Shown piece after piece: positions 31,727-43,207 of a stretch of 52,536 nt of DNA. Positions within the stretch are counted from its first letter, which is position 1; each line of letters opens with the position of its first letter. The position numbers were made by a program, and so were the translations under genes. Under the pieces are notes generated by a model, which searched no databases, was not told where the DNA came from, and was given only the letters and a program-made list of their open reading frames with translations. The DNA comes from Gordonia effusa NBRC 100432 (lineage in GTDB: Bacteria; Actinomycetota; Actinomycetes; Mycobacteriales; Mycobacteriaceae): assembly GCF_000241305.1 (NCBI RefSeq), contig NZ_BAEH01000086.1:1-52536 (forward strand), given 5' to 3'.

Positions 31727-32583
31727 TGCTCGGAATCGACCAATTACGGGTCAAGTTCGTTCGCGACCGGACTTCGATTAACGCCAAAGCCGTTGTGACC
31801 GGAGCCGGAAGCGGGATCGGCCGGGAGTTCGCGCTCGAGTTAGCGCGTCGGGGCGGCGAAGTCATCTGCTCAGATATCGACCCCGAGCGGGCACGCGAAA
31901 CGGTTGCGATGATCGCGAAGATAACTACAGCGCCGCCGGCGCGAGCGCTCTTCTGCGACGTCTCCTCGCGAAGCGACGTCGAATCGCTCGCCGCCTTTGC
32001 TCGCGAGACATTCGAGGGTCCACCAACTCTGGTGATCAACAATGCCGGCGTTGGTATCGGCGGCCAGGTAGTCGGCAATATCGGCCTCGATGACTGGAAC
32101 TGGGCGTTGGGCATCAACCTTTGGGGCGTCGTTCACGGCTGCGAGCTGTTCGCGCCGATGGTGCGCGAATCCGGTGGCGGGATTATCAACGTGGCGTCCG
32201 CGGCGGGATTCGCCGCAGCCCCGGCGATGGGCCCGTATAACGTGTCGAAAGCTGGCGTCATGTCGCTCTCGGAAACCCTCGCGGCCGAACTCAGCGGCAC
32301 CGACGTCGACGTCACCGTCTTGTGCCCGACATTCGTCAAGACCAACGTCGCACGCGACGGTCGCATCACCGCTGACGGATTCTCACTCGCCGACCGCCTG
32401 ATGACCCTCACCGGCATCTCACCCGCACGAGTCGCGGCGGCAACACTCGACGCCAACGACCTGGGCAAGCTCTATGTTCTCCCACAGTTCGATGCCAACG
32501 TGGTCTGGCATCTCAAACGACACTTCCCCGCGCAATACGCCTGGGGCCTCGGACTTCTCGGCCGGCTCCTGCCGACCGACTAA
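31726..32583 (+). CDS. Short-chain dehydrogenase/reductase
   Basis: A 285-aa classical SDR. Cofactor motif VVTGAGSGIGREF (about 25-32), CSDIDPER suggesting NAD(H), the VINNAGVGIGG motif (105-108), active Ser158 in INVASAAG and Y171-N-V-S-K175. The start overlaps the upstream stop (TAATG). It could oxidise the alcohol released by the hydrolase or prepare the ketone for the monooxygenase; that is pathway inference. Confidence 0.88.
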   Translation: MLGIDQLRVKFVRDRTSINAKAVVTGAGSGIGREFALELARRGGEVICSDIDPERARETVAMIAKITTAPPARALFCDVSSRSDVESLAAFARETFEGPPTLVINNAGVGIGGQVVGNIGLDDWNWALGINLWGVVHGCELFAPMVRESGGGIINVASAAGFAAAPAMGPYNVSKAGVMSLSETLAAELSGTDVDVTVLCPTFVKTNVARDGRITADGFSLADRLMTLTGISPARVAAATLDANDLGKLYVLPQFDANVVWHLKRHFPAQYAWGLGLLGRLLPTD

Positions 32584-32613
32584 CACACTCATCTACGACG
32601 AAAGGCACGACTC

Positions 32614-33537
32614 ATGGCTATGGATCTGGACAATATGCTCACCAAGATCAAGGATCGACAGTGGGCGCTGGCCGATATCGACTGGGATGCGCCCGGCGCC
32701 GAACTCATCGATCCCGAGCTGCACGCCAAACTCAAACCCTTTCTCTCCGACTTGATGTGGATCGAAAACGTCGGTGCGCGCGGCTTCGCGGCGATGGCGA
32801 AGAAGGCTCCGACGCCGACGCTGAAGAGCATCTACGAACACTTCCACGCCGAAGAACAGAAGCACGCGAATGCCGAACTCGCGCTGATGCGTCGGTGGGG
32901 AATGCTCGACGGCGACGAGATCCCGTCCCCGAATGTCAACGTGCAGTTAGTGATCAACTGGCTCGACAAGCATTCCGACGGTATGTCGCTATCTTTCCTC
33001 GGCACGGTGATCCCGATGCTCGAGGTAGCCCTCGACGGCGCGCTGATCAAATTCATCACCGACGAGGTCAAAGATCCCGTCGCCCAGGAAGTGTTCAAGC
33101 GGATCAACTCCGACGAATCCCGCCATCTCGCAGTGGATTTCGAGGTCATGGACATTCTCGGGCACGCCAGCACCCGGAAGCTCGCGATCGACTTCGTCGG
33201 CGGATGGGTCAACCCGTCGTTGCTGGTGGGGCTACTGAGCTATATGCCGCTGCTCAACAAGATGCGCGACAACATCGTCGCGATGGGCGTCGACGAGCAA
33301 CGCCTCTACGGCGCGATGAAGCGATACAAGTCGGTCGGCGAGCGAAGCGAATACGCACGGCGCCTACCGATGTTCCGGTTGGTCGCCCGGCACGGCGGCT
33401 GGGTCATCAACCGCGGCAACGTGCCCTATCACTTCGCAGCCGACTCACTGGTCAAGATCACCGAGCGGATTCCGTTCGACCTGGTGCACCGGAAGCCGAC
33501 CTGGTCACAAGAGCTGACCTACGAACCCACCGCGTAA
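32614..33537 (+). CDS. Ferritin-like diiron protein
   Basis: A 307-aa protein with the carboxylate diiron pattern: E-x-x-H in FHAEEQKHANAE (about 81-84) and again in SDESRHLAVDFEVMD (about 170), with further Glu on neighbouring helices (WIENVGARG; MLEVALDGALIK). Actinobacterial members (metal-dependent hydrolase or reductase annotations) are of uncertain activity; hydroxylase or desaturase chemistry is possible. It lies between the SDR and the flavin monooxygenase in the operon. Confidence 0.75.
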   Translation: MAMDLDNMLTKIKDRQWALADIDWDAPGAELIDPELHAKLKPFLSDLMWIENVGARGFAAMAKKAPTPTLKSIYEHFHAEEQKHANAELALMRRWGMLDGDEIPSPNVNVQLVINWLDKHSDGMSLSFLGTVIPMLEVALDGALIKFITDEVKDPVAQEVFKRINSDESRHLAVDFEVMDILGHASTRKLAIDFVGGWVNPSLLVGLLSYMPLLNKMRDNIVAMGVDEQRLYGAMKRYKSVGERSEYARRLPMFRLVARHGGWVINRGNVPYHFAADSLVKITERIPFDLVHRKPTWSQELTYEPTA

Positions 33538-33547
33538 GGACTGATCG

Positions 33548-35035
33548 ATGACTATCTCGGTAGCAATAATCGGCGCGGGGTTTGCCGGAATCGGCACTGC
33601 GATCCGATTGAAAGACAAGGGAATCACCGACTTCGTCATATTCGAACGGGACAGTCGAGTAGGCGGAACATGGCGCGACAACACCTATCCCGGTGCGGCA
33701 TGCGATATTCCGTCGCGACTGTATTCATACAGCTTCGCACCGAATCCGGACTGGTCGCGGACCTATTCGGGCAGCGACGAAATCCTCGGCTATATCGACA
33801 CGATGGTCGATTCCTCCGGTATCGCACCACATATCCGCTTCGGCCACACGGTCAGCGGCCTGCGCTTCGACGACGAGGCGGGGGAATGGACGATCTCTTT
33901 CGAGGCCGGCCTCGAATCCGTTGTGGCCCAGTCGGTCGTCGTGGCCTCCGGGCCGCTGGCCAACGCGTCCTTCCCGGATATTCGCGGCATCGACGACTAC
34001 GCCGGACACAAGATCCACAGTGCCCGTTGGGATCACGACTATGACTTCGCGGGCAAGAAGGTAGCGGTGATCGGCACCGGAGCGAGCGCGGTGCAGATCG
34101 TGCCAGAGCTGGTCAAGACCGCTAAGTCGGTGAAGGTATTTCAGCGGACCCCAAGCTGGGTTCTGCCCCGAGTCAATCCGGCGACCAGCGAGTCGACCAA
34201 GCGTCTCTACCGCAATACCCCACTGGCACAACGGCTCGCGCGGGCCGCGTGGTTCTGGGGGCATGAGTCGGTCGCGCTCGGCGTGGTGTGGAATACACCG
34301 CTAACGCGTGTCGTGGAAGCGGTCAGCAAACTGCATCTGCGGACTCAGGTTTCCGATCCGTGGCTGCGTCGCCAACTCACCCCCGACTTCGCGGCCGGGT
34401 GCAAACGGCTGTTGATGACCAGCGACTATTATCCGGCGCTGCAGCGCGACAATTGCAAACTTGTCACCTGGCCGATCGCACAATTGTCCGCCAACGGAAT
34501 TCGCACCGTCGAAGGTATCGAGCATCAGGCCGATGCCATCGTTTTCGCCACCGGATTCGACGTCTCCAAGGCGGGGACACCAATCCCTATCACCGGCATG
34601 GACGGGCGCGAACTGGGCGCGGAATGGAGTAACGGGGCATACGCGTACCGCAGCGTCGCGGTATCGGGATATCCCAACCTGTACTTCACCTTCGGCCCAA
34701 ACTCAGGACCGGGTCACAGTTCCGCGCTCGTCTATATGGAAGCGCAGATCGACTACATCACCGACGCGATTTCGCTGGTGATCGAGAATGCCTGGAAATC
34801 GCTCGAGGTGCGGGCCGATGCGCAAGCGAGCTACAACAACGACATCCAGGAGAGGTTGACGTCGACGACGTGGAATTCGGGTTGTCAGAGTTGGTATCTC
34901 ACCGACGACGGGTTCAACGCGACGATGTTCCCCGGCTTCGCCACTCAGTATGTCAACCAGTTACGGCGAGTGGAGTTACAGGACTTCCGGATCACGATCC
35001 GGCAGAACGAGTTCGCACAGGCCGCGGCCGGGTAG
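33548..35035 (+). CDS. Baeyer-Villiger-type flavin monooxygenase
   Basis: A 495-aa protein with two Rossmann dinucleotide motifs: AIIGAGFAGIG (FAD, about 8-15) and VAVIGTGASAVQI (NADPH, about 175). Between them is the fingerprint YAGHKIHSARWDHD, close to the F-x-G-x-x-x-H-x-x-x-W-P/D of Baeyer-Villiger monooxygenases with Tyr in place of Phe. RVGGTWRDNTYPGAACDIPS and the late ATGFD motif also fit the EthA/MymA-like class. Likely oxygenates a ketone, aldehyde or heteroatom in a lipid-like substrate. Confidence 0.86.
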   Translation: MTISVAIIGAGFAGIGTAIRLKDKGITDFVIFERDSRVGGTWRDNTYPGAACDIPSRLYSYSFAPNPDWSRTYSGSDEILGYIDTMVDSSGIAPHIRFGHTVSGLRFDDEAGEWTISFEAGLESVVAQSVVVASGPLANASFPDIRGIDDYAGHKIHSARWDHDYDFAGKKVAVIGTGASAVQIVPELVKTAKSVKVFQRTPSWVLPRVNPATSESTKRLYRNTPLAQRLARAAWFWGHESVALGVVWNTPLTRVVEAVSKLHLRTQVSDPWLRRQLTPDFAAGCKRLLMTSDYYPALQRDNCKLVTWPIAQLSANGIRTVEGIEHQADAIVFATGFDVSKAGTPIPITGMDGRELGAEWSNGAYAYRSVAVSGYPNLYFTFGPNSGPGHSSALVYMEAQIDYITDAISLVIENAWKSLEVRADAQASYNNDIQERLTSTTWNSGCQSWYLTDDGFNATMFPGFATQYVNQLRRVELQDFRITIRQNEFAQAAAG

Positions 35036-35044
35036 GTTACTCGC

Positions 35045-35794
35045 GTGACTGAATACCGAATCGACGATCTGGCTCGGGTCTCCGGAACGACCACCCGCAA
35101 CATCCGCGGTTATCAAGAGCAGGGCCTGCTGCCCCGGCCATTGCGCCGGGGCAGGATCGCGATTTACACCGAGCGGCATCTGGCAAATCTCCGGGCAATC
35201 AACCGGCTTCTCGGCAACGGATTCACGCTCAAACATATCGCGACCTTCCTCACCAATCCCCGAGCGCCGATCGGCGAAGTACTCGACCTCGCCGACCTGC
35301 TCGACAAGCAATGGGCTGCCGAGCCGCCCAGCTCTATGTCCGTCGACGAACTCGAAAAGAAGTTGGGGCCACTGGACGGTTCCACGCTGGCGGATTTGGT
35401 TCGGGCGCAGATACTCATTCCAACCGATGACCCGGCCGGTTACCGACCCATCGATGCGCACATCATCGGGAATCTCGGCCAACTCATCGAGCGCGACATG
35501 GCACTCGCCGACCTGATCGGTATCCACGCCGAATTCATCGACAAGCTCGATGAGGCCGCTGCCGTGTTCATCAAAGCAGCGCATGACGAGATCATTCGAC
35601 GTCGCGGCCCCGGCTGGGTGCCGACTGGCGACGATGAGATCGCCTGGGCAACAGATCTATTGACGACGATGCGCCGAACCGGAACGCAGAATGCGCGCGC
35701 CGCACTTGATCGGGCACTCGACCAAGCCCGGGAAAACGAGATACGCGTCCACGAAGTCGCGGCACGGCGTCACTCGGATCGTACGGAGACGTAA
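35045..35794 (+). CDS. MerR-family regulator of the operon
   Basis: A 249-aa protein starting at GTG 35045. N-terminal MerR winged helix: YRIDDLARVSGTTTRNIRGYQEQGLLPRPLRRGRIAIYTERHLANLRAINRLL, then an expected long coiled-coil helix. The C-terminal effector domain is helical with no metal-binding Cys, so it probably senses an organic ligand. It is the last gene of the operon and probably acts on the operator at 30682-30723. The gene is convergent with copD, 7 bases apart. Confidence 0.85.
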   Translation: MTEYRIDDLARVSGTTTRNIRGYQEQGLLPRPLRRGRIAIYTERHLANLRAINRLLGNGFTLKHIATFLTNPRAPIGEVLDLADLLDKQWAAEPPSSMSVDELEKKLGPLDGSTLADLVRAQILIPTDDPAGYRPIDAHIIGNLGQLIERDMALADLIGIHAEFIDKLDEAAAVFIKAAHDEIIRRRGPGWVPTGDDEIAWATDLLTTMRRTGTQNARAALDRALDQARENEIRVHEVAARRHSDRTET

Positions 35795-35801
35795 TCCGGC
35801 G

Positions 35802-36752
35802 CTATCCCAACGGGCTGGTGGACGCCAGTCCGGCCGCTAAGCCCAACACCACGCACATCAGTACCACTTCGACGGCCGCGGACCGCAGCGACTGCTCGGC
35901 GGTGCGACGTCGTGCCCCTACGTCGGGAACCCAGCGTCGACGGTGCCAGGCAGCTATTCCGAGCAGCACCGCCAGTCCCAGCGTTTTGGCCAGCATCACG
36001 CGTCCATAGCCGGTGGCCCACCAGCCGCTACCAAGGCCCAATTCGATTGCACCCGAAGCTAATCCGGTGATCGCAAGTATTCCCACCGCGATCGGGGCGT
36101 AGCGGGAGAATGCCGGCAGCACCGTTCGCCACCCATTTCGACTGGTGACCGATATCGCCATCGCTGCCAGACTTCCACACCACCAGGCCGCGCAAAGAGC
36201 ATGCGCCACAACGAGTACCGGCTCCACGGAATGGGTAACCGCGTGGCCGGTCGCGGCGGGCGCGGCGATCCCCAGTCCAGCCAATGCCCCGACAACAGTC
36301 ACCGGAACGGCCGGCTCACCGGCACGTCGAGCGATCACTGCCCACATCACGATGGCTAGCGCGACTATTCCCGAAATCACCTCTCCGGGAGAAGAAGTCA
36401 CGCCATCGACAAACTCCTCGACGCGTACCGACCCCACTCCGGTACCGGCCCGCGCAGCGACGTCGAACCAGATGACGACCACGTCGGCGATAAGCCACAG
36501 CAACGCCAATCCGGCTATCGCCGCCAACGACGGTTGCGCACCGAGCAGTGGAAGCAGACCGAGTCCGACCAGCGTCACCCCGGCGACTAACGTCACCACG
36601 GCTGCCGTCGAAGCCAAGCCCGGTCCGGTCGGATCGGCCAGCCACCAACACGCGAGCAACCCGGCGAATGCCGCGGGAAACGCGGCGCCGAGCAAAGTTG
36701 CCCGACGCCGCACCGTCAGCGCGGCGTTGTTACCCGCCACATTCGCCGGCAT
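35802..36752 (-). CDS. copD: CopD-family copper resistance membrane protein
   Basis: A 316-aa polytopic protein with about eight hydrophobic segments: GAAFPAAFAGLLACWWL, VVTLVAGVTLVGLGLLPLL, AIAGLALLWLIADVVVIW, VISGIVALAIVMWAVIA and others. The CopD core WWCGSLAAMAIS follows VEPVLVVAHALCA, with GYGRVMLAKTLGLAVLLGIAAWHRRR near the end. CopD and CopC act together in copper uptake or tolerance across the membrane. It lies 9 bases downstream of copC. Confidence 0.87.
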   Translation of the reverse strand: MPANVAGNNAALTVRRRATLLGAAFPAAFAGLLACWWLADPTGPGLASTAAVVTLVAGVTLVGLGLLPLLGAQPSLAAIAGLALLWLIADVVVIWFDVAARAGTGVGSVRVEEFVDGVTSSPGEVISGIVALAIVMWAVIARRAGEPAVPVTVVGALAGLGIAAPAATGHAVTHSVEPVLVVAHALCAAWWCGSLAAMAISVTSRNGWRTVLPAFSRYAPIAVGILAITGLASGAIELGLGSGWWATGYGRVMLAKTLGLAVLLGIAAWHRRRWVPDVGARRRTAEQSLRSAAVEVVLMCVVLGLAAGLASTSPLG

Positions 36753-36761
36753 CGGTGAGCC

Positions 36762-37283
36762 CTACGCCGGGCGCCGCGACATCCACACGACGACGCCCGC
36801 GCCGCCGAGCAGAACGACCACACCGACCGCGATAAACGGCCAGACCGGAAGACCACCGGAATCAGAATCGGCAGCCTGCTGCGCACTGGGTCCGGGGGTG
36901 CCCGTACCCGCCGTGGTGAGGGTGAACGAACGCTTACCCTCGACCGGATGTCCGTCGGCCGACGTCACTCGGTAGTTGATCTGGTAGGTACCAGCGGGTC
37001 CCAGCGGACGCAGGTTGACCTTGATAGTCGGCCCGACAACACTGGGATCGCCTTGCTGCCAGAAGTTTCCATCTGGCCCAACCACGGTGAGTACCGCAAA
37101 GGATTCCTGGATCGCCTCGTTAAATGTGAGGGTTACCGCCGCAGGCGAGGTCGCGACCTTCGCACCGTCGGCCGGATCGGAGGCAACCAACCGCGAATGC
37201 GCGCTCGCCGTCGCCGCACCGAAAACGGCGGCCGTCATCGCGAACAACATGACGAGAACGACCAGCCCGCAGCGCCTACGCAT
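36762..37283 (-). CDS. copC: CopC copper-binding protein with C-terminal membrane anchor
   Basis: A 173-aa protein from ATG 37283 (MRRRCGLVVLVMLFAM), overlapping the ycnI-like gene by 8 bases; the longer open frame upstream is noise. The signal peptide is cut at ATASA-HS, so the mature chain begins with His, as in CopC. Motifs: LVASDPADGAKVATSPAAVTLTFNEAIQ and YRVTSADGHPVEGKRSFTL with the second His. The C terminus has a hydrophobic anchor (VWPFIAVGVVVLLGGAGVVVW). Confidence 0.9.
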   Translation of the reverse strand: MRRRCGLVVLVMLFAMTAAVFGAATASAHSRLVASDPADGAKVATSPAAVTLTFNEAIQESFAVLTVVGPDGNFWQQGDPSVVGPTIKVNLRPLGPAGTYQINYRVTSADGHPVEGKRSFTLTTAGTGTPGPSAQQAADSDSGGLPVWPFIAVGVVVLLGGAGVVVWMSRRPA

Positions 37284-38007
37284 CGTCGCCGCCCGAGCCG
37301 CTGTTGCCAGCCGCCCGGCCGCGTCGCGCCAGAGCGCCGACCCCGACGACCACGCCGAGCGCACCAAGCACCAATCCGACGCCGCCAATCCAGCGCGCGG
37401 TGTTATCCGAGGCCGAAGCTTCCTGGTCATCGGTCTCGGTGGTGGATGCGTGTCCGGCCGAGTGCGCATCACCGCTCTTGTCCGCGGCGAGTGTTAGCGT
37501 CGGCGCGGGATGTTCGGGTTCTGCCCCGTCGGCACCAGCCGGCTGATTCCAGTTGACCACTTCACCATTGGCGTAGGTCTGCACGGTCGGCAGACTGACC
37601 GATGACTGCGACGGGAACGGCCCGCCCGCGATGCTGAACTGGCCGAATTCGCCGACTTTCACACCGGCATTGCCGTCGGCAGCGGTCCAGGTGACCCGGG
37701 TGACTTCCTCGGTCTTGGGATCCTTGTCGATTACCGCACGCCAACCGGGTACGGACTCGGTGCGCAATCCTTTGAGACGCGGTATCTCGATCGAGACCTT
37801 GGTGGTCGCCGCTCCGGCATCGGATTCGTTGGGGACCAACAGCGTAACGACGCCATAGCCGCCCTGGGTGGCGGTGGACGTCGACACCGTGACGTGGGCG
37901 TTGGCCACCCCAACACCGGCGAACGCGGTCGTCGCGGCCGCGGCGATGACCGCCGCGGGTATGGCGGCTCGACGCAGGACAGAACGGGACTTGGTTAACG
38001 AAGACAT
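37276..38007 (-). CDS. ycnI: YcnI-like (DUF1775) copper-associated protein
   Basis: A 243-aa protein with a Sec signal cut at GVANA-HV, leaving His as the first mature residue, the known copper ligand of YcnI. Motifs: TQGGYGVVTLLVPNESDAGAATTKVSIEIP, GWRAVIDKDPKTEEVTRVTWTA (copper-site Trp region), then PAPTLTLAADKSGDAH. C-terminal membrane segment IGGVGLVLGALGVVVGVGALA. Its position before copC and copD supports copper handling at the cell surface. Confidence 0.9.
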   Translation of the reverse strand: MSSLTKSRSVLRRAAIPAAVIAAAATTAFAGVGVANAHVTVSTSTATQGGYGVVTLLVPNESDAGAATTKVSIEIPRLKGLRTESVPGWRAVIDKDPKTEEVTRVTWTAADGNAGVKVGEFGQFSIAGGPFPSQSSVSLPTVQTYANGEVVNWNQPAGADGAEPEHPAPTLTLAADKSGDAHSAGHASTTETDDQEASASDNTARWIGGVGLVLGALGVVVGVGALARRGRAAGNSGSGGDDA

Positions 38008-38096
38008 GACAAATCGCTCTTTCGTGAATGGCTGCTCAGTAGGATAAGAACGTCAGCGCGCCAACGAAAGCCGTTCGGCCACAGCAGAAATGGCCG

Positions 38097-38669
38097 TCAG
38101 TAGACGAGAAGGGGCGCGCCGGCGACAGTCGGCGGTCCCCGAACAGGAGGGCGGGCAGCCAGACGGCATCCACTAAGTTCACTCGGAACGACGTAGCCGC
38201 GGTAGGTGTCACGCGGAACCGCGGCGGCGTAACCGCCGACCACCCGCAGTATCGACGTGATCAGTGAAATCAGTTGGGCGAGTGCCACTATCGCGAGCGC
38301 GGACAGCGGAATCGCGACCAGGTGGGTGAGCAGCATAGACGCCGCTCCCGGTGCGCTGGACAGACCGGATGTCATTAGATGTCCATGCGAGATCGCGAGC
38401 GCGGCATGGCAAGCCGCCTGAGCGCCGGTCAACACCCCGGCCACGCCGAGGAGTCCAGCACCGCGCACCATGAGCCCGGCGACCACACCGATACCCGCGA
38501 GCAGAATGAGTCCGCCGCTTTGCGGTGGTCCCCCGCCCGCGATGGCGTGCGCGCCGACGGCAACCGACGGTACGACGCTCGCTACGGCAACGCGTGCAAC
38601 CGCTGCACGGGTGTCGAGGATACGTGCGCGGCAGGTCGACTCGCCGCGCAGAGCGCGCGTCGCGGTCAC
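38097..38669 (-). CDS. Small membrane protein of the copper operon
   Basis: A 190-aa protein from GTG 38669 with about four hydrophobic segments (AVARVAVASVVPSVAVGAHAI, SGGLILLAGIGVVAGLMV, MLLTHLVAIPLSALAIVAL and QLISLITSILRVVGGYAAAVP) and several His (ACHAALAISHGHLMTS). It lies 89 bases upstream of ycnI on the same strand. Similar small membrane proteins are often found in these copper loci; function unknown. Confidence 0.65.
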   Translation of the reverse strand: MTATRALRGESTCRARILDTRAAVARVAVASVVPSVAVGAHAIAGGGPPQSGGLILLAGIGVVAGLMVRGAGLLGVAGVLTGAQAACHAALAISHGHLMTSGLSSAPGAASMLLTHLVAIPLSALAIVALAQLISLITSILRVVGGYAAAVPRDTYRGYVVPSELSGCRLAARPPVRGPPTVAGAPLLVY

Positions 38670-38746
38670 CGATCGCCTCGTATCACGCCGTCAATCTTCC
38701 CACGCCCGCCGCGAGTATCCACGGCGGGCATCGGAACGAGGTCGGA

Positions 38747-39034
38747 CTATCCGTAAAGACGCGGCTGCTGGCAACCAGCGGATGCCAGCGGCGCGATGCC
38801 GTGTGGCGGTACCAACGCGATGCCGGGGGCGGTCAGGCCATTCGCGCAGGTGACGTTGCCGAAGCCAACATCCCAGCTGGGACCGTTGTTCTTACAGGTG
38901 CCGGCCGCGCACAGCACCGAAGCCTCGTTGCGGATGTCGGCGTTGGCGGCCGGAGCCGCGAGGATTGACGACAGCGTTGCGCCAGCGATTACCGCCCCAC
39001 CGACGACCAGCGATTTGATTGATCGTGAATTCAT
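38747..39034 (-). CDS. Small secreted cysteine-containing protein
   Basis: A 95-aa protein with a signal peptide ([27 protein letters not shown]). The 63-residue mature part has four cysteines in [20 protein letters not shown] and ASAGCQQP, which could form two disulfides. No enzymatic motif. It is divergent from the NAD synthetase gene 69 bases away. It resembles short exported proteins of mycolata; role unknown. Confidence 0.75.
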   Translation of the reverse strand: MNSRSIKSLVVGGAVIAGATLSSILAAPAANADIRNEASVLCAAGTCKNNGPSWDVGFGNVTCANGLTAPGIALVPPHGIAPLASAGCQQPRLYG

Positions 39035-39103
39035 AGTTCAGCATCTTATGCACACGGCGTGCGAAATGACCAGCCTTTTCCCGAGCGAGCTAGTGTTCAT
39101 GGG

Positions 39104-41186
<2,083 letters not shown>

Positions 41187-41203
<17 letters not shown>

Positions 41204-41255
41204 GCCACCGCCGGGGGCAGATTGCGCTCGACAGGCCCGGAGCGTGCGGATTTCG
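41187..41255. repeat. Dispersed inverted-repeat element, copy A
   Basis: The outer ends CGAAAACCGCAC and GTGCGGATTTCG are an inverted repeat with one mismatch, with CCGCCGGGGGCA in the middle. It starts inside the last codons of nadE and covers its stop. Much of it aligns with copy B at 44126-44192, so it belongs to a repeat family and may serve as a terminator. Confidence 0.65.
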
Positions 41256-41351
41256 AAAGACGCGGGTGACCAGCGGCGATATCGGTTCGCTATCGAAGTC
41301 GACCAGTGCCGCACTTTGTCCCGAGCGCGATTGACTGATTGATTGCAGGGC

Positions 41352-42290
41352 ATGCCCACTCGCATATTTCTCCGACGTCTCCTGTCTGCCAGCACCGTGA
41401 TCGCCGTCGGTGCGGCGTTATCTACCGGGTGCACACCCGACTCCGACCACACCGCTGCGTCGGCTACTGCGAGCCAGCAAGTGGTTACGTCGGCGCGGAC
41501 CGCTGCCATCGAAGCTCAGATTCGCGATGCCGCCGCGATGTCCGGCGCCGAGATCGGCGTCGCTGCCTACGATCCGGCGACGGGAGCCACCGTTAAAGTC
41601 AACTCCGCCAACCGTTTTCCTATGCTGTCGACGTTCAAGACGTACGCGGTCGCGGAGATACTGCGTAAACACGGCATCGGCGCACGACTCGACGCGCGAG
41701 TTCGGATTACCTCAGCCGACATAGTGGTGAACTCACCGGTGACGTCGGCAGCGGTGGGCACGTCAATGTCGTTGCAGGAGTTGTGTATAGCGGCGTTAAC
41801 CCGCAGCGACAACACCGCAGGCAACCTGTTGTTACGAGACCTGGGCGGACCGACGTCGATCGCCACCACCGCACGCCGACTCGGCGACGACCAGAGCTCA
41901 CTTACTCGGATTGAGCCCGACCTGAACTCGGCGGCGCCGGGTGACTTCCGCGACACCACAACACCGGACGGACTCCTGAGCGGATATCGACAACTACTCG
42001 ACGGCGGTGCGGGACAACATATCTCGACACAATTGCTCGAGTGGATGCGCGCGACCAAGACCTCCGACCAACGCACCCGCGCCGGCCTTCCCGCCGGCTG
42101 GACTACCGCGGACAAGACCGGGTCCGGAGACTATGGGACCACGAACGCGGCAGGCGTCATCCTCACCCCATCCGGCAAGCGTCTATACCTGGTGATCATG
42201 ACGCGCGATGCCCGGAACCGATCTGACGCACCCGCGTTCAACGCTCTGCTCGCACGAGTGACCCAGCTGCTCACCCCGCTGATCGCATGA
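41352..42290 (+). CDS. Class A beta-lactamase lipoprotein
   Basis: A 312-aa protein from ATG 41352; a TTG three codons earlier is also in frame. Lipoprotein signal ending GAALSTGC (Cys27). Class A motifs: S93-T-F-K96 in FPMLSTFKTYAV, S-D-N in TRSDNTAGN (152-154), the Glu of the omega loop in TRIEPDLNSA (E188) and K-T-G in TADKTGSGDYG. All catalytic positions are present, so it should hydrolyse beta-lactams at the outer membrane face. The LysR gene begins 35 bases after its stop. Confidence 0.92.
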   Translation: MPTRIFLRRLLSASTVIAVGAALSTGCTPDSDHTAASATASQQVVTSARTAAIEAQIRDAAAMSGAEIGVAAYDPATGATVKVNSANRFPMLSTFKTYAVAEILRKHGIGARLDARVRITSADIVVNSPVTSAAVGTSMSLQELCIAALTRSDNTAGNLLLRDLGGPTSIATTARRLGDDQSSLTRIEPDLNSAAPGDFRDTTTPDGLLSGYRQLLDGGAGQHISTQLLEWMRATKTSDQRTRAGLPAGWTTADKTGSGDYGTTNAAGVILTPSGKRLYLVIMTRDARNRSDAPAFNALLARVTQLLTPLIA

Positions 42291-42325
42291 GCCACCTGGG
42301 CCGGTAGCCGGGTTATGGTGCAGGC

Positions 42326-43207
42326 ATGGATCTCGTCCGGCATCTGAGCTTCTTCGTCGCAGTCGCCGAGGAAGGACACTTCGGCGATGCCGCCTCCCGG
42401 TTGGAGATGACGCAACCACCTGTCTCGCAAGGACTACGCCGGTTGGAGAAAGAACTCGGTGTGACCCTGATCCGCCGGACGTCTCGTGGTGCGGAGCTGA
42501 CGGCCGCTGGACGCGAACTGCTGCCACGAGCCCGGCTGCTGATCGACGATGCGAGCCGCCTCGCCGGTGAGGCACGTCGCCTGCGTGACGACTCCGAGGC
42601 ATTGAAATGGGGTGCCACACCGCAATTCGATGTCGGCATGGCAGCGCATGTCGCCGGTCGACTCGCCCAGCATCAACGCGCGGACCACCTGCGCACCGCT
42701 CCGACGACGCAGCTGGTCGAGCAGGTCAGCGCGGGCCTACTCGACCTCGCTGTGGTCGAATCCCCCTGTCTGACAAATGGATTACCGACCGCGTCACCGG
42801 TGCGCGTACCGCGTCGCCTGATGGTTCCCAGCGCCCACCCGATCACCTCGGCCATCCAGCCCACACTGCGGCACCTGCGCGGGTTGGCCTTCGTCCATCC
42901 GCCGCGCAGTCATAACCCGGCCGGCTTCGACGATCTGCTCGACTGTCTGCGCGGTCATGGACTCGACCCGAACCCAATCGTCGTCGACACCGCCGCCGAG
43001 GCGGCAGCGGCCATCGCCTCCGGCCATGCGTTTGGCCTCACATCCCAGTCGACGGACCTCGACCAAGTGCCGGAAATCTGTTGTCTCACAGTAAGTCCCG
43101 ACACCGTCGCACTGCGATTGCGAGTTGTCTACAAATCCGCGGAACATCGTGAAGCCGCCGAAGTCGTGACATCGTCGATGTGGAAACTCGCCCGAGCCGG
43201 CCGATGA
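42326..43207 (+). CDS. LysR-family transcriptional regulator
   Basis: A 293-aa protein with the N-terminal LysR helix-turn-helix ([39 protein letters not shown], then [17 protein letters not shown]) and a periplasmic-binding-type effector domain. It overlaps the following hydrolase gene by 4 bases (ATGA) and follows the beta-lactamase gene closely on the same strand. LysR proteins beside beta-lactamase genes (AmpR type) are normally divergent; here all three genes point the same way. Confidence 0.88.
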   Translation: MDLVRHLSFFVAVAEEGHFGDAASRLEMTQPPVSQGLRRLEKELGVTLIRRTSRGAELTAAGRELLPRARLLIDDASRLAGEARRLRDDSEALKWGATPQFDVGMAAHVAGRLAQHQRADHLRTAPTTQLVEQVSAGLLDLAVVESPCLTNGLPTASPVRVPRRLMVPSAHPITSAIQPTLRHLRGLAFVHPPRSHNPAGFDDLLDCLRGHGLDPNPIVVDTAAEAAAAIASGHAFGLTSQSTDLDQVPEICCLTVSPDTVALRLRVVYKSAEHREAAEVVTSSMWKLARAGR

